DNA of 64,000 nucleotides from Linepithema humile (Eukaryota; Arthropoda; Insecta; Hymenoptera; Formicidae). How positions within the stretch are numbered: position 1 is the first letter of the stretch; each line of letters opens with the position of its first letter. The notes below the pieces were generated by a model, which saw nothing but the letters and a program-made list of their open reading frames with translations, did no database searches and had not been told where the DNA came from. A program made the position numbers and the translations under genes. Shown one piece after another: positions 46,030-55,925 of this stretch. The stretch is from assembly GCF_040581485.1 (NCBI RefSeq), contig NC_090129.1, forward strand, positions 11,481,501 to 11,545,500, given 5' to 3'.

Positions 46030-46384
46030 CACTAATTATCAAAACGTGTGCTCACTTCCAGTAAGATGGGAGATGTTGTATGAAGGTTGGTAAATTAACA
46101 CTCGCGTTCTATTAATAAATCTAAAATATATTCAGTTAAGGTTTACACTTAGTCTGTCTTAGAATTAACAAAGTCGCGTTACAGATACGCATTCGAAACT
46201 TATACGAGTTACAATCTAGCGCGAGTAGTGATGTAGTAAGATTTAGCAGGAGATGTTACACAATTCGAAACTTATCTAGCGCGAGTCGTGATATAGTAGA
46301 TTTAGCAAGAGTTAGTACGAGCTTAGAGTAGTGTACGCGTCGAAGTCGGAGTTAGAACTGAGAGGGAGCGCCGTTACGTGGGCG

Positions 46385-46392
46385 CTTTTATA
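46385..46392 (-). promoter_or_regulatory. TATA box and initiator (3' LTR)
   Basis: TATAAAAG with TCAGTT (46356-46361) starting 31 bases downstream. Predicted transcription start about 46359. Confidence 0.75.
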
Positions 46393-46599
46393 CCCAGTGA
46401 GCCCCACTATCCTAGCGCTAAGGAATTTTGGGACGGAAGGGTCTTACTGTACCGTTAGGCCGAAGGGTTTTATGACAGGTCCCTTACGTGCCTCGGGCGT
46501 TGGAGGGTTTTATGACAGGACGTACCGTTAGGTCGAAGGGTTTTATGACAGGTCCCTTACGTGCCTCAGGTGTTGGACACGTTCGAGGGGTCTTAGGGA

Positions 46600-46960
46600 T
46601 GGATCCTTCTAGAAGGTTCGGGTATATTCTAGAAGCGGAAGGTTCTAGAAGGTTCGGGATTGTTTTAGAGATAGAGTGTTCTGGAAGGTTGGGGCTTCGT
46701 GGAAGGTAGAACGTTCGAGAGACTTCGAGAATGTTCTTGATGGAAATAAGATGGAACGTTCGAGAGACTTCGAGAATGTTCTCGAAAGAAATAGGATGGA
46801 ATATTCGAGAGACTTCGAGAATGTTCTCGATGGAAATAAGGTGGAACATTCGAGAGACTTCGAGAATGTTCTCGATGGAAATAAGGTGGAACATTCGAGA
46901 GACTTCGGGAATGTTCTCGAAAGAATTAGGATGGAATATTCGAGAGACTTCGAGGATGCT
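46600..46960 (-). promoter_or_regulatory. Heat-shock element array, 45-bp minisatellite (3' LTR)
   Basis: From about 46703 a 45-bp unit repeats roughly six times, each with TTCGAGAATGTTC. The unit at 46769-46786 reads TTCgaGAAtgTTCtcGAA, four perfect alternating pentamers. Plus-strand frames across it (15-residue period) are by-products. Confidence 0.8.
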
Positions 46961-47163
46961 TATATCTATTTTACACTTGGGTTATACTTATATTATACTT
47001 ATGTTATACTTATCTTCTACGCGTTGTTATTAATTATTCTTATTTTATGGTTTTAACTAACAATCGAAATTTTAAAAAGGAGGGTGGGGGCTGGACGTTA
47101 CATGAGATGGAATTTAGAAGAGGAAAAGGAAAAATTTAAGTATGACGGCCGGAGGACGTTACA

Positions 47164-47174
47164 CCTCCCTCCCC
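47164..47174 (-). promoter_or_regulatory. Polypurine tract
   Basis: Minus-strand GGGGAGGGAGG directly before the 3' LTR. Confidence 0.85.
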
Positions 47175-47239
47175 AGGAAGAAAATGATGGACGTTAATGT
47201 TCCAGCATTTTCTTTGGAAATTATTAACTCTATAGATTG

Positions 47240-47475
47240 TTCCGTCTCGCAAAACTTATTTTAGAAATAGAACGCAAAATTATTTTAGGAAATAGAATTT
47301 AACTTAATTCTAGTATAACAATTTTTTTAGAAATGGAACGCAAAACTTATTTTAGGAAATAGAGTTCGACTTAATCTTAGTACAAAAATTATTTTAGAAA
47401 TGGAATGCAAAGATTATTTTAAGAGATAGAATTCAACTTAATACAGAAATTATTTTAGAAATAGAATTCGCAAAG
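47240..47475. repeat. Tandem repeat between env and PPT
   Basis: Three to four units of about 70-75 bp with 'attattttagaaatagaa' and 'cgcaaa'. A comparable but different array lies at 61470-61690 in the same position of another element. Confidence 0.65.
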
Positions 47476-47504
47476 CGCGTAGCTTAATTCTAACGCTAAA
47501 TTTA

Positions 47505-48272
47505 TTAGATCGAATCGGAAGTGACATCTTCGGGTGGAATTTCTCCTGTTACTCTTTCTCCGTCGTTGATGTTGTTGGCTGGCCCTCGGGTTTTCTTCTT
47601 TCCTAGCTGCAGCAGTAAGTGGGTGATGGAGCTCCAGATTGCTCCTAAGAGATGGAGGCTCCATCCGTAGACGGAGTGCAGAGCGTAGCCTCGGATTATG
47701 GACCCTACTATTAACTTAACCAATCTTATTAATAGCATGATGGCAAGGACTCCTGCGCTTGCTGATCCAAAGGTTATGAACCCCTGCCAGAGTTTTGATA
47801 CTGTGTCCTCTTCTTTAGAGAATCTTCGTCCATTAGGTTGTAGATCGATACACTCCCTTGTGGAATGGGTTTCCCCATTGCTCCTTGAGCTAAGGTATCC
47901 AACATCGAAGGTTTCTCGATGGGGAACATAATATGGTTCCGTAAACGCTCAAGATCCTTCTCCGAGTATATGCCACTGGTAGCCAGGTTCGCAGGGCTGA
48001 CATATTTCCATTTTGGCTGGGTCAGAGGTTGAATGATAGACGGTGGTATTGCTTCGGCGGCCTTAGGCAGGAATTTGAAGCAATTGCACATAGGTTTCTT
48101 CCGTCTGTGGTTCCCAGTCGTCCAGTTGGCAATTTCCGATGTCAGTTAATGATAGTGTAGTGATGTTGAGTCCTTCACCCCCGCAGTCGTATCCGACCAT
48201 GGCTTGGGTAGTGGTGCTCATGAGAAAGAGTAGGAGTGTTGTCCGGATTGGTTCCCCCGAAGTGTACATCAT
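47505..48272 (-). pseudogene. Envelope glycoprotein, internally deleted
   Basis: N-terminal piece 48063-48272 has a signal peptide (LLLFLMSTTTQA) and GYDCGGEGLNITTLSL. It then joins out of frame to the membrane-proximal part (47774-48091: WKYVSPANLATSGIYS, HIMFPIEKPSMLDTLA), and a further shift near 47800 leads to the membrane anchor and tail (47505-47738). Most of the ectodomain is absent, so no functional envelope. The motif set recalls chuvirus-like glycoproteins of arthropod retroelements (tentative). Confidence 0.7.
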
Positions 48273-48406
48273 CGTGGAAGAATGGGTTTTGATTCGCTCT
48301 CCAGTGAGCGGTCACTTTTATTTCTTCAATGGTGGGGGGAGGGGGACTACTTTCTCCCTCCACCATAGACTTACAGACTAGATTTATCGTTAATTACAAC
48401 TAGTAC

Positions 48407-51400
48407 TTATATTCTAGCTATCTTAATTTTGTTCATATGTACGATTTTAGTTTTACTATTACTTATTTTTAATTTAACGTTACATCTAGAGAGTATTTGA
48501 ATAATTTCGTAGGGACCCGTATATTGGGCAGATAATTTGCCCTTGAGCGGTTCTTTTAATAAAAATACGTGGTCGCCTGCCTTAAAATTATGTGGATTTA
48601 TTTTTTGGTCGTAGCGAGTCTTAGTTTTCTTCTTGTAGGCAATCAAATTTCGTTTGGCATTCTCTTGGGCGTTTCGAATTTTATTAAATAAATCGGTCAA
48701 ATAAGAAGTGTAACTTTCATTTTGTATGTCTTCCGGCGCGTCGTCCTCAGAGGGTACTCGGGCTATTCGACCAAAGACAAGTTCGTACGGTGTAAATTTA
48801 GTACTTTCATGAAAGCTGGTATTATATGAGAAAGATGCGAGTCTTAGATGTGTATCCCAATCATTTTTGATTGTAAACTGTTTAAGATACTCCCATAACA
48901 CATGGTGAGATCTTTCTATTGAACCGCTTGTCTGTGGTCGATAAGCGGTAGCTTTGAAATGGGTTATACGAAACTTGCGCGCAATTGCACGCATTAGGCT
49001 GTTTAAAAAGTGAGAACCCTGATCGGTTAGAAGGGCTTTAGGCGCACCGTAAATGCAAATGAATTCTTGTACGAATGCGTCGGCAACTTCGAGCGCTGAG
49101 GCTGATCGCAGGGGGATCGCTAACGAGTACTTAGTGAGTAAATCCTGAATTGTTAATATATAATTGTATCCATTGGGTGAGGTTGGCAGAGGCCCCATAA
49201 TGTCTATTGATACTTTATCGAAACTAGCATCCGGGGTATCTGTGAGAATCATGGGCTGTTTAGTTTTAATTCTGGTTAATTTTTTTAATTGGCAATCGCG
49301 ACAATTCTGGATATATGCTTCTATTTCTCGCTTCATGTGTGGCCAAAAGTATCTATGTTTTATTCGATAATAAGTTTTTGTGATCCCCTTATGACCACCT
49401 ATTGCCGAGGCATGATTTTCCTTGATAATTTCTTTTCGCTTGTTTTCGTCGGGAATTTCAATCTGATTAGTACAAATTAATATAGTAAGATTTTCGTTGG
49501 TGAACAATTTACGCATGTAGCTAAAAACCTCCAGCCAGGCGATTTCTGCAATATTACTTCGGCAAATTGAAATTATTTTTAATTGTAATTCTGTTATTAC
49601 GTCTAGGAGGGAATGCAAGGCCTCCTTTACTATTTTTAATTCGGTAGAGTATCCTTCCTTTTCTTTTATTGTAAGCGCGATAATGCGGCAATTCCCCTGG
49701 TTGTGGATTTTAGCGCGGCCTAGAGTACCCCCCGACAAATTCAAGTTTTCATTTTGCTTTAATAATATTCGCGCCCCTTCATCGCAGGGTTCTCCCTTTT
49801 GAGTCACAAAGATTACGAGGTTATCTCTTCGTGTGGAGAAGTTGTCTCTAATAAAGGTCATCTTTGGATTTGGAAAAACGTAAGGAGGATTGGGATTGTC
49901 AAAAATTTCAGAATCACTGTTGTTGTTAGAGTCGTCTGTCGATGAGTCAGTTTGATTTTTGTCACTCTGTTGATCTGTTGAAAGATTTTCCTCTTTTTCA
50001 GAATCATCTGAACTTGCCTTTTCTGCACTCGGATGTTCGATGCTGAGATTCGTAGTCCTTTTACGAGATTTAGAAGTAAAAATCTCTTCATCAGAACTCG
50101 AGGGATTTGCGGTTATCGAAAGTGGTAGGAGTGGGACAGGGTTTCTGGACAGAGCGTCGGCATTTGCATTAATTTTCCCAGCTTTGTATGTAACCTCGTA
50201 TTCGTATTCTTGCAGCTTCAAACGCCAACGTACAAGTCGCGAAGTAGGATCTTTGACAGAATGGAGCCACACGAGTGGCTTATGGTCTGTAATCAAGATA
50301 AATTTGCGACCATACAAGTAAGGGCGAAAGTGATTTACACAGTATACTATAGCGAGTAGTTCTTTTTCTATTGTCGAGTAATTTTGTTCTGCATTGTTAA
50401 GTAGTCGTGAAGTGTAACTTATCGGTAAATCTTTACCGATGGGTCCTTGACTAAGGACACCGCCGATGGCAAAACCTGAGGCGTCAGTAGTAACAACGAA
50501 AGTTTTAGTGAAATCCGGATATTGCAAAATGGGCTCTTTACAGAGCATTGAGCGTAATTGATTGAATGCTGAATTTTGCGATTCGGTCCAATTAAACGTT
50601 ACCTCCTTTTTTAATAGGCTGGTGAGAGGCTTAGAGATCTTAGAAAAATCAGGTATGAATCGCCGGTAATATCCTGCTAATCCCAAAAACTGTTTAATAT
50701 TTTTGGCAGTTTTGGGGGTAGGGAATTGTTGGACCGCTTTAATTTTTTGAGGGTCTGGCTTAACTCCTGTTTCACTAATTACATGGCCCAAGTAAGTTAC
50801 TTCTTTCCGGAGAAATTCACACTTGTCGGGTTGAAGGCGAAGTCCGGCATGTCTGAGACGATCAGCAAGGGTTTTGAATTTAATTTCATGCTCCCTAAGC
50901 GAACTGGAATATAGCACAATATCATCGAGGTAAACAAATAGTTCCGTTCCTTGTAATCCACTGAGGACTTGGTCCATCAGTCGTTGGAACGTCGCAGGAG
51001 CGTTTTTTAACCCGAACGGCATCCTTGTGAACTCGTAATGTCCATGTGGCGTGGAAAAAGCTGTTTTATGGGCATGATCCTTGTCCATCTTGATTTGATG
51101 GAATCCTGAGGCAAGATCGAACACACTAAAATACTTAGCACTGCCGAGCTGATCCAATATGTCGGTAATGTTCGGTAGTGGGTAGGCGTCACCTATAGTT
51201 TTCTCGTTTAAAGCGCGGTAATCAATCACCATTCTCCATCGTTTGTTCCCTTTTGAGTCCGGCTTTTTAGGAACAATCCAAAGAGGAGAGTTATAAGGAG
51301 AAGTGGATGGTTCGATTACTTCACTTTCTAATAAGGTTTTGATTTGTCTGTTAATTTCTTCTTTATGTATAGGAGGAAATCTATACTGCTTAGTATTTAT

Positions 51401-52300
51401 TGGTTGATCGTTTATGGTTGGAATTTTGTGAGTAAGAACGTTGGTACTATGCAATTTGTCTGTAGAGAGCCAGAAAAGATCGCTGTTGTTGTCAATTAAC
51501 TTATTCACGTGAACGGCCTCCTCTTTGTTTAAGTGATTTAATCGTAATAAGCTTTTTATTGTTTCGGCCCGATGGTTGCCGCTAGAATCTTGTTGAGTAA
51601 TCGATATTATATGCTGAGTTTTGCTTTCATCATTCTCAGGACTTTGGAGATTTTTATTAAACTTATTTGCAATTTGTGGTGGGCACGTGGTAGCGTATGA
51701 TTCTATCTCCTGAAGTTCCACGGTCGGGATTACCATCTTGTAATCCTCTTCCGTGGCATTGATTATTCCCACGTAGGCCCTTCCGTTACGATTAGTGACG
51801 ACTGCATCTCCTAGGTAGATGTCGTCATCTAATTGAATCCGCGGTATGTAACCGGTTGTCACCGAGTTGGCTACATGAATTTGTAGAGTAGTGCGTGATC
51901 TGGCCGGGATAGTTAATGTGTCCGGTTTTCCAAGGGGCAGTGTGATTCCCTTCCAGATAATATTTCGATTAACGAAATCTAAGATAGAGGCGTCTTGCAA
52001 GAAATCGGATCCTAAGATCCCATCTTGCGGAATTGGAAAGTCGTCGTCGACGACATGGAAATTGATTGTATGACCGAGGTATTTTATACTGGTCATACCA
52101 AGAGTTTCAACCTCATCCTCCGTGATCCCGCATAAGTATATCGTTGATGCGGAGAGGGTGGATTGTTTTGGATTTAGTGTTGAGATTTTGATGAGATTGG
52201 GGGCGGCCCCTGTGTCGATCATGAATTTTGGCTCCCCCAACAGCCCTAGGGCGGGGAGAGTCAACGTGAGTGTGTAGGCGAAATCGCGAGGGCTTAACAC
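48407..52300 (-). CDS. pol: Pol polyprotein of the gypsy-type element
   Basis: About 1297 residues. Protease DTG at 29-31. Reverse transcriptase about 300-500, with FDLASGFHQIKM and catalytic YLDD at 457-460. RNase H from about 600 (TTDASGF, TDHKPL). Integrase about 950-1290: zinc-binding H963/H970/C1000/C1003, catalytic D1033, D1093, E1129 (D35E). Between RNase H and integrase (about 825-950) lies an alpha/beta segment that looks macro-like (NLVIFVTQKGEPCDEGARIL). The listed start is GTG; the frame is open upstream over the gag end and is the -1 frame, so a Gag-Pol fusion by -1 frameshifting is likely. No obvious slippery heptamer seen. Confidence 0.93.
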   Translation of the reverse strand: MLSPRDFAYTLTLTLPALGLLGEPKFMIDTGAAPNLIKISTLNPKQSTLSASTIYLCGITEDEVETLGMTSIKYLGHTINFHVVDDDFPIPQDGILGSDFLQDASILDFVNRNIIWKGITLPLGKPDTLTIPARSRTTLQIHVANSVTTGYIPRIQLDDDIYLGDAVVTNRNGRAYVGIINATEEDYKMVIPTVELQEIESYATTCPPQIANKFNKNLQSPENDESKTQHIISITQQDSSGNHRAETIKSLLRLNHLNKEEAVHVNKLIDNNSDLFWLSTDKLHSTNVLTHKIPTINDQPINTKQYRFPPIHKEEINRQIKTLLESEVIEPSTSPYNSPLWIVPKKPDSKGNKRWRMVIDYRALNEKTIGDAYPLPNITDILDQLGSAKYFSVFDLASGFHQIKMDKDHAHKTAFSTPHGHYEFTRMPFGLKNAPATFQRLMDQVLSGLQGTELFVYLDDIVLYSSSLREHEIKFKTLADRLRHAGLRLQPDKCEFLRKEVTYLGHVISETGVKPDPQKIKAVQQFPTPKTAKNIKQFLGLAGYYRRFIPDFSKISKPLTSLLKKEVTFNWTESQNSAFNQLRSMLCKEPILQYPDFTKTFVVTTDASGFAIGGVLSQGPIGKDLPISYTSRLLNNAEQNYSTIEKELLAIVYCVNHFRPYLYGRKFILITDHKPLVWLHSVKDPTSRLVRWRLKLQEYEYEVTYKAGKINANADALSRNPVPLLPLSITANPSSSDEEIFTSKSRKRTTNLSIEHPSAEKASSDDSEKEENLSTDQQSDKNQTDSSTDDSNNNSDSEIFDNPNPPYVFPNPKMTFIRDNFSTRRDNLVIFVTQKGEPCDEGARILLKQNENLNLSGGTLGRAKIHNQGNCRIIALTIKEKEGYSTELKIVKEALHSLLDVITELQLKIISICRSNIAEIAWLEVFSYMRKLFTNENLTILICTNQIEIPDENKRKEIIKENHASAIGGHKGITKTYYRIKHRYFWPHMKREIEAYIQNCRDCQLKKLTRIKTKQPMILTDTPDASFDKVSIDIMGPLPTSPNGYNYILTIQDLLTKYSLAIPLRSASALEVADAFVQEFICIYGAPKALLTDQGSHFLNSLMRAIARKFRITHFKATAYRPQTSGSIERSHHVLWEYLKQFTIKNDWDTHLRLASFSYNTSFHESTKFTPYELVFGRIARVPSEDDAPEDIQNESYTSYLTDLFNKIRNAQENAKRNLIAYKKKTKTRYDQKINPHNFKAGDHVFLLKEPLKGKLSAQYTGPYEIIQILSRCNVKLKISNSKTKIVHMNKIKIARI

Positions 52301-53628
52301 CGCGATTCGCTCTCTTCGCTTGCTGGCACTATCACATTTACTGGGCGATTCGGCCGTGATGGCCCTCCCTCTCGAGGTTCGCCCGATGGTCTCGACGGGT
52401 GTGTCGAGTTTCCCTGATTTTGGCGGGAATTGTTATACTGCCTCTTTCGGCATTCCTCGATCTCATGACCGAAATTTTTGCAATATCTGCATTGTTTTGC
52501 ATTGCGGTCGACAGTCGGATTTTGCTGCGACGTATTATTAATATATTCCTTTCGATCTCGATTGTTTTCGCTCGTGGTGGTGATCCTGGATTTGATATGT
52601 GCCGAATGAGCGAGAGGATGATTAGTATGATATGTACTTTGTTCATTGCGTCGCGGTATACTGAATCGTTCGTTGTCTATTTCTTGTCGTTTTGCGAGAG
52701 CTTTCACCTGGGAGAATGCAGTGAATGGGTTTACGTATAGATCAGGAGTTAATTGTAATCTATAACTAAGAGGTAACCCATTACAAAATGATCGCGCCGC
52801 TAGCTGGTCGATTTCGATGGTGTCGTTGTTCGTCAAGATTCCTTTTTGGCGTCGTGTTTCATCGAGAATTGACGTTCGTAGATCTTTGGTGCGACTAATG
52901 TAGTCTAGTATATGCTCATTTCCTCGAAGATAAATAGTGCTTAGTTCTCCACGATATTGATCAATAGTCCTGGGAGATCCGAACGCTCCATTTAAAAGGT
53001 CTATTAAGTGAGTCACCCTTTCGCATCCTTCATCCTCTACCGCGCATATTGCGCGCCCACGCAATTTTGTTAGGAGGAGTCGTGTCAAATTTCTTTCAGA
53101 GTAGGGAGGAAAGAGTTCTTTCACCCGACGGCAGGCTCGTACAAATTGAGAGAGGGGAATGTTACGTCCGTCAAACTGGGGGACCGTTTCCAAAGCTTCC
53201 TTAAATGAAATTCTTGGCCCGTAATTGTCGTGGTAAGGTTCGATTGAAGGGGGCCCTACTGCTAATGCCTCGAATTTATGTCCTTGATTGTCCCTAATTG
53301 GAGACTGAGTACGTGTTAAATTACCGGGATTATTATGTAATTGTTCCGATACACGACCGATATTTGTTAAATTCAATTCACTTTCGTGTATTGCGAGCGA
53401 GTCGAATTTTTTATTTAATTCTATTTCTTTTTCTTCTAATTCGCGTCGTGTATTTTCGAGTTCGCGTTCGGTAGTGCTTTTGTCGCGAGAAAAAACCTCC
53501 TGTTGCTGATGCAACATTTCGGATTGTTGTCGGAGCTGTGCTTCTTTAGCGTTCAATTGAGCCCGGTACTCTTCGAGTTCCGCCTCACTTGCTCCCTTCA
53601 GGATTTTTCCTCCTTTACGAGTTTCCAT
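52294..53628 (-). CDS. gag: Gag polyprotein
   Basis: 444 residues starting 18 bases after the PBS. Residues about 15-95 are a Glu/Gln-rich coiled coil (heptad-like). The capsid-type region follows (VPQFDGRNIPLSQFVRACRR, LINDLL-type helices, NGLPLSYRLQL). Then one zinc knuckle CRYCKNFGHEIEEC (C-x2-C-x4-H-x4-C) for RNA packaging and an Arg/Pro/Ser-rich tail. It overlaps the pol frame. Confidence 0.92.
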   Translation of the reverse strand: METRKGGKILKGASEAELEEYRAQLNAKEAQLRQQSEMLHQQQEVFSRDKSTTERELENTRRELEEKEIELNKKFDSLAIHESELNLTNIGRVSEQLHNNPGNLTRTQSPIRDNQGHKFEALAVGPPSIEPYHDNYGPRISFKEALETVPQFDGRNIPLSQFVRACRRVKELFPPYSERNLTRLLLTKLRGRAICAVEDEGCERVTHLIDLLNGAFGSPRTIDQYRGELSTIYLRGNEHILDYISRTKDLRTSILDETRRQKGILTNNDTIEIDQLAARSFCNGLPLSYRLQLTPDLYVNPFTAFSQVKALAKRQEIDNERFSIPRRNEQSTYHTNHPLAHSAHIKSRITTTSENNRDRKEYINNTSQQNPTVDRNAKQCRYCKNFGHEIEECRKRQYNNSRQNQGNSTHPSRPSGEPREGGPSRPNRPVNVIVPASEESESRC

Positions 53629-53645
53629 TGCGACTAATCAACGTA

Positions 53646-53662
53646 TCCCACCGCTGTCACCA
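53646..53662 (-). promoter_or_regulatory. Primer binding site
   Basis: Minus-strand TGGTGACAGCGGTGGGA, six bases from the 5' LTR. Complementary to a tRNA 3' end TCCCACCGCTGTCACCA, which resembles a leucine tRNA (inference from memory). Confidence 0.75.
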
Positions 53663-53886
53663 AAATTATGTTACGTCCCGGCGAGTCTTGATTATAGTTG
53701 AAATTCAACTCACGAGACACGATTGCCTTTTGAGTAATCAGGCTTATGGAGCCCTACTCTGGGTACGCGCAATCAAATTAGTCGTAAAAGAAATCTATCA
53801 AAAGAGTATGTAAATCCAAGTTAAGGGTGTAAACGCGGCTTTCTTCAAGAGACACGCGCGATTAATGTGCACAGGTGACCGTGAGC

Positions 53887-54237
53887 TTAAGGGATGATGC
53901 GGTTGCGCGTTTGGCTAAATGCTATAGTGGTAGCTTCCGAACTTGGTTCGTCTGATTCGGGGTGAGTACGGAGGAAATCTGCTAATACTATTCGACAAAT
54001 AAAGCAATTGTTTGAAGGGCGGACGATAGTCAATTCCTGCCTGCAAATACAACAGCGTTGTACTTCGGGGTGTGGATGAATGATTAAACTATGTCGCCTT
54101 AGGAGGCACCGAGATTCAGTGGAAATCAGGGGGTCGAACACTACGCAGCTTCTACAGAGGGCGTCAGGCGAATGACTGGTGTTACTGATATCTACGTGTA
54201 AAAAATCTATCGTACACCAACCTGTAGGGCGTTCCAT
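53887..54237 (-). CDS. ORF2 (5' LTR copy)
   Basis: Identical protein to 45129-45479. In this position it would be translated only from RNA not spliced at the donor 54305-54310, since it lies downstream of that donor. Confidence 0.8.
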   Translation of the reverse strand: MERPTGWCTIDFLHVDISNTSHSPDALCRSCVVFDPLISTESRCLLRRHSLIIHPHPEVQRCCICRQELTIVRPSNNCFICRIVLADFLRTHPESDEPSSEATTIAFSQTRNRIIP

Positions 54238-54331
54238 ATAGAAACGGCGTGAGGGGCCCTAAGATCGATAGATTCTAAAGCTCGCGATACAAATTTGGTT
54301 GTGTACTCACCGGAGCTGGGTATAGATGTTC

Positions 54332-54667
54332 TTATCGGTTAGTCGTTCCTGGCAGTCGGTTGGAGTAAGCAGCCCACCTTGGATCCGCAGGGTTGATCCC
54401 AGTCACTCTAGGTAGCGGAATCGGAGTCAGCGGGATCAGCGAGTACGGCCAGGGTTTCGTGGGGTCGTATGATTCACGTCGATCGTAGTCACTGACACTA
54501 GTATTATGCTTCGCGAACAGGAGTTCGTATTCAAAATCTTCTTGAGTGTCCACTCCAAGATATTCGGCACAGTCTGTGTTCGCGGGTCCGTACCGATAGC
54601 TACCGAGCAATTTACGCGCGTGGTATTTACGTCCGCCTCTACGGGTCCTGGATTTAGATTTAGGCAT
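54332..54667 (-). CDS. ORF1 (5' LTR copy)
   Basis: Identical protein to 45574-45909. As the first ATG frame after the predicted start (about 55117), it heads both unspliced and spliced transcripts. Confidence 0.8.
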   Translation of the reverse strand: MPKSKSRTRRGGRKYHARKLLGSYRYGPANTDCAEYLGVDTQEDFEYELLFAKHNTSVSDYDRRESYDPTKPWPYSLIPLTPIPLPRVTGINPADPRWAAYSNRLPGTTNR

Positions 54668-54722
54668 GGGGTTAGATATCCAGGAAAAAGAAGAATACCG
54701 GTAGATGTGATCTATGATAAAT

Positions 54723-54787
54723 GTGCAGTGGTCCGCACCAAATATTATAGATGTAAGCTTTGATTAATAGCGTGCGCTGGTCCGCAC
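54723..54787 (-). promoter_or_regulatory. Twin hairpins (5' LTR)
   Basis: Copies of 45965-46029, about 330-390 nt from the predicted cap site. Confidence 0.65.
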
Positions 54788-55142
54788 CACTAATTATCAA
54801 AACGTGTGCTCACTTCCAGTAAGATGGGAGATGTTGTATGAAGGTTGGTAAATTAACACTCGCGTTCTATTAATAAATCTAAAATATATTCAGTTAAGGT
54901 TTACACTTAGTCTGTCTTAGAATTAACAAAGTCGCGTTACAGATACGCATTCGAAACTTATACGAGTTACAATCTAGCGCGAGTAGTGATGTAGTAAGAT
55001 TTAGCAGGAGATGTTACACAATTCGAAACTTATCTAGCGCGAGTCGTGATATAGTAGATTTAGCAAGAGTTAGTACGAGCTTAGAGTAGTGTACGCGTCG
55101 AAGTCGGAGTTAGAACTGAGAGGGAGCGCCGTTACGTGGGCG

Positions 55143-55150
55143 CTTTTATA
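55143..55150 (-). promoter_or_regulatory. TATA box (5' LTR)
   Basis: TATAAAAG; the functional promoter of the element. Confidence 0.75.
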
Positions 55151-55357
55151 CCCAGTGAGCCCCACTATCCTAGCGCTAAGGAATTTTGGGACGGAAGGGT
55201 CTTACTGTACCGTTAGGCCGAAGGGTTTTATGACAGGTCCCTTACGTGCCTCGGGCGTTGGAGGGTTTTATGACAGGACGTACCGTTAGGTCGAAGGGTT
55301 TTATGACAGGTCCCTTACGTGCCTCAGGTGTTGGACACGTTCGAGGGGTCTTAGGGA

Positions 55358-55718
55358 TGGATCCTTCTAGAAGGTTCGGGTATATTCTAGAAGCGGAAGG
55401 TTCTAGAAGGTTCGGGATTGTTTTAGAGATAGAGTGTTCTGGAAGGTTGGGGCTTCGTGGAAGGTAGAACGTTCGAGAGACTTCGAGAATGTTCTTGATG
55501 GAAATAAGATGGAACGTTCGAGAGACTTCGAGAATGTTCTCGAAAGAAATAGGATGGAATATTCGAGAGACTTCGAGAATGTTCTCGATGGAAATAAGGT
55601 GGAACATTCGAGAGACTTCGAGAATGTTCTCGATGGAAATAAGGTGGAACATTCGAGAGACTTCGGGAATGTTCTCGAAAGAATTAGGATGGAATATTCG
55701 AGAGACTTCGAGGATGCT
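55358..55718 (-). promoter_or_regulatory. Heat-shock element array (5' LTR)
   Basis: Same array as 46600-46960; best unit at 55527-55544. Lies about 210-570 bases upstream of the TATA box. Confidence 0.8.
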
Positions 55719-55925
55719 TATATCTATTTTACACTTGGGTTATACTTATATTATACTTATGTTATACTTATCTTCTACGCGTTGTTATTAATTATTCTTA
55801 TTTTATGGTTTTAACTAACAATCGAAATTTTAAAAAGGAGGGTGGGGGCTGGACGTTACATGAGATGGAATTTAGAAGAGGAAAAGGAAAAATTTAAGTA
55901 TGACGGCCGGAGGACGTTACAGGCG

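Larger units (their letters stand above)
44911..47163 (-). repeat. 3' LTR of the full-length element
   Basis: Minus strand TGTAACGTCCTCCGGCC ... GCCGGGACGTAACA. In order: heat-shock elements (46600-46960), TATA (46385-46392), initiator, hairpins, ORF1, splice donor, ORF2. Confidence 0.95.
44911..55921 (-). mobile_element. Complete Ty3/gypsy-type retrotransposon, 11.0 kb
   Basis: Two LTRs of 2253 bp (44911-47163 and 53669-55921) have the same frames at a constant 8758-base offset and look identical. GGCG duplication, PBS, PPT, intact gag and pol, deleted env. Sense order on the minus strand: 5' LTR (53669-55921), PBS, gag, pol, env remnant, tandem repeat, PPT, 3' LTR. Identical LTRs mean recent insertion. 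The LTR length and its two genes are unusual for gypsy elements. Confidence 0.95.
53669..55921 (-). repeat. 5' LTR of the full-length element
   Basis: Same sequence and layout as 44911-47163, so regulatory sites fall 8758 bases further right: donor 54305-54310, hairpins 54723-54787, TATA 55143-55150, heat-shock array 55358-55718. Confidence 0.95.

Noticed and set aside
46484..47056. Frames with a 15-residue repeat (FENVLDGNKMERSRD and antisense)
   Set aside because: They follow the 45-bp heat-shock-element minisatellite in U3, on both strands; not proteins. Same for 55242-55814.
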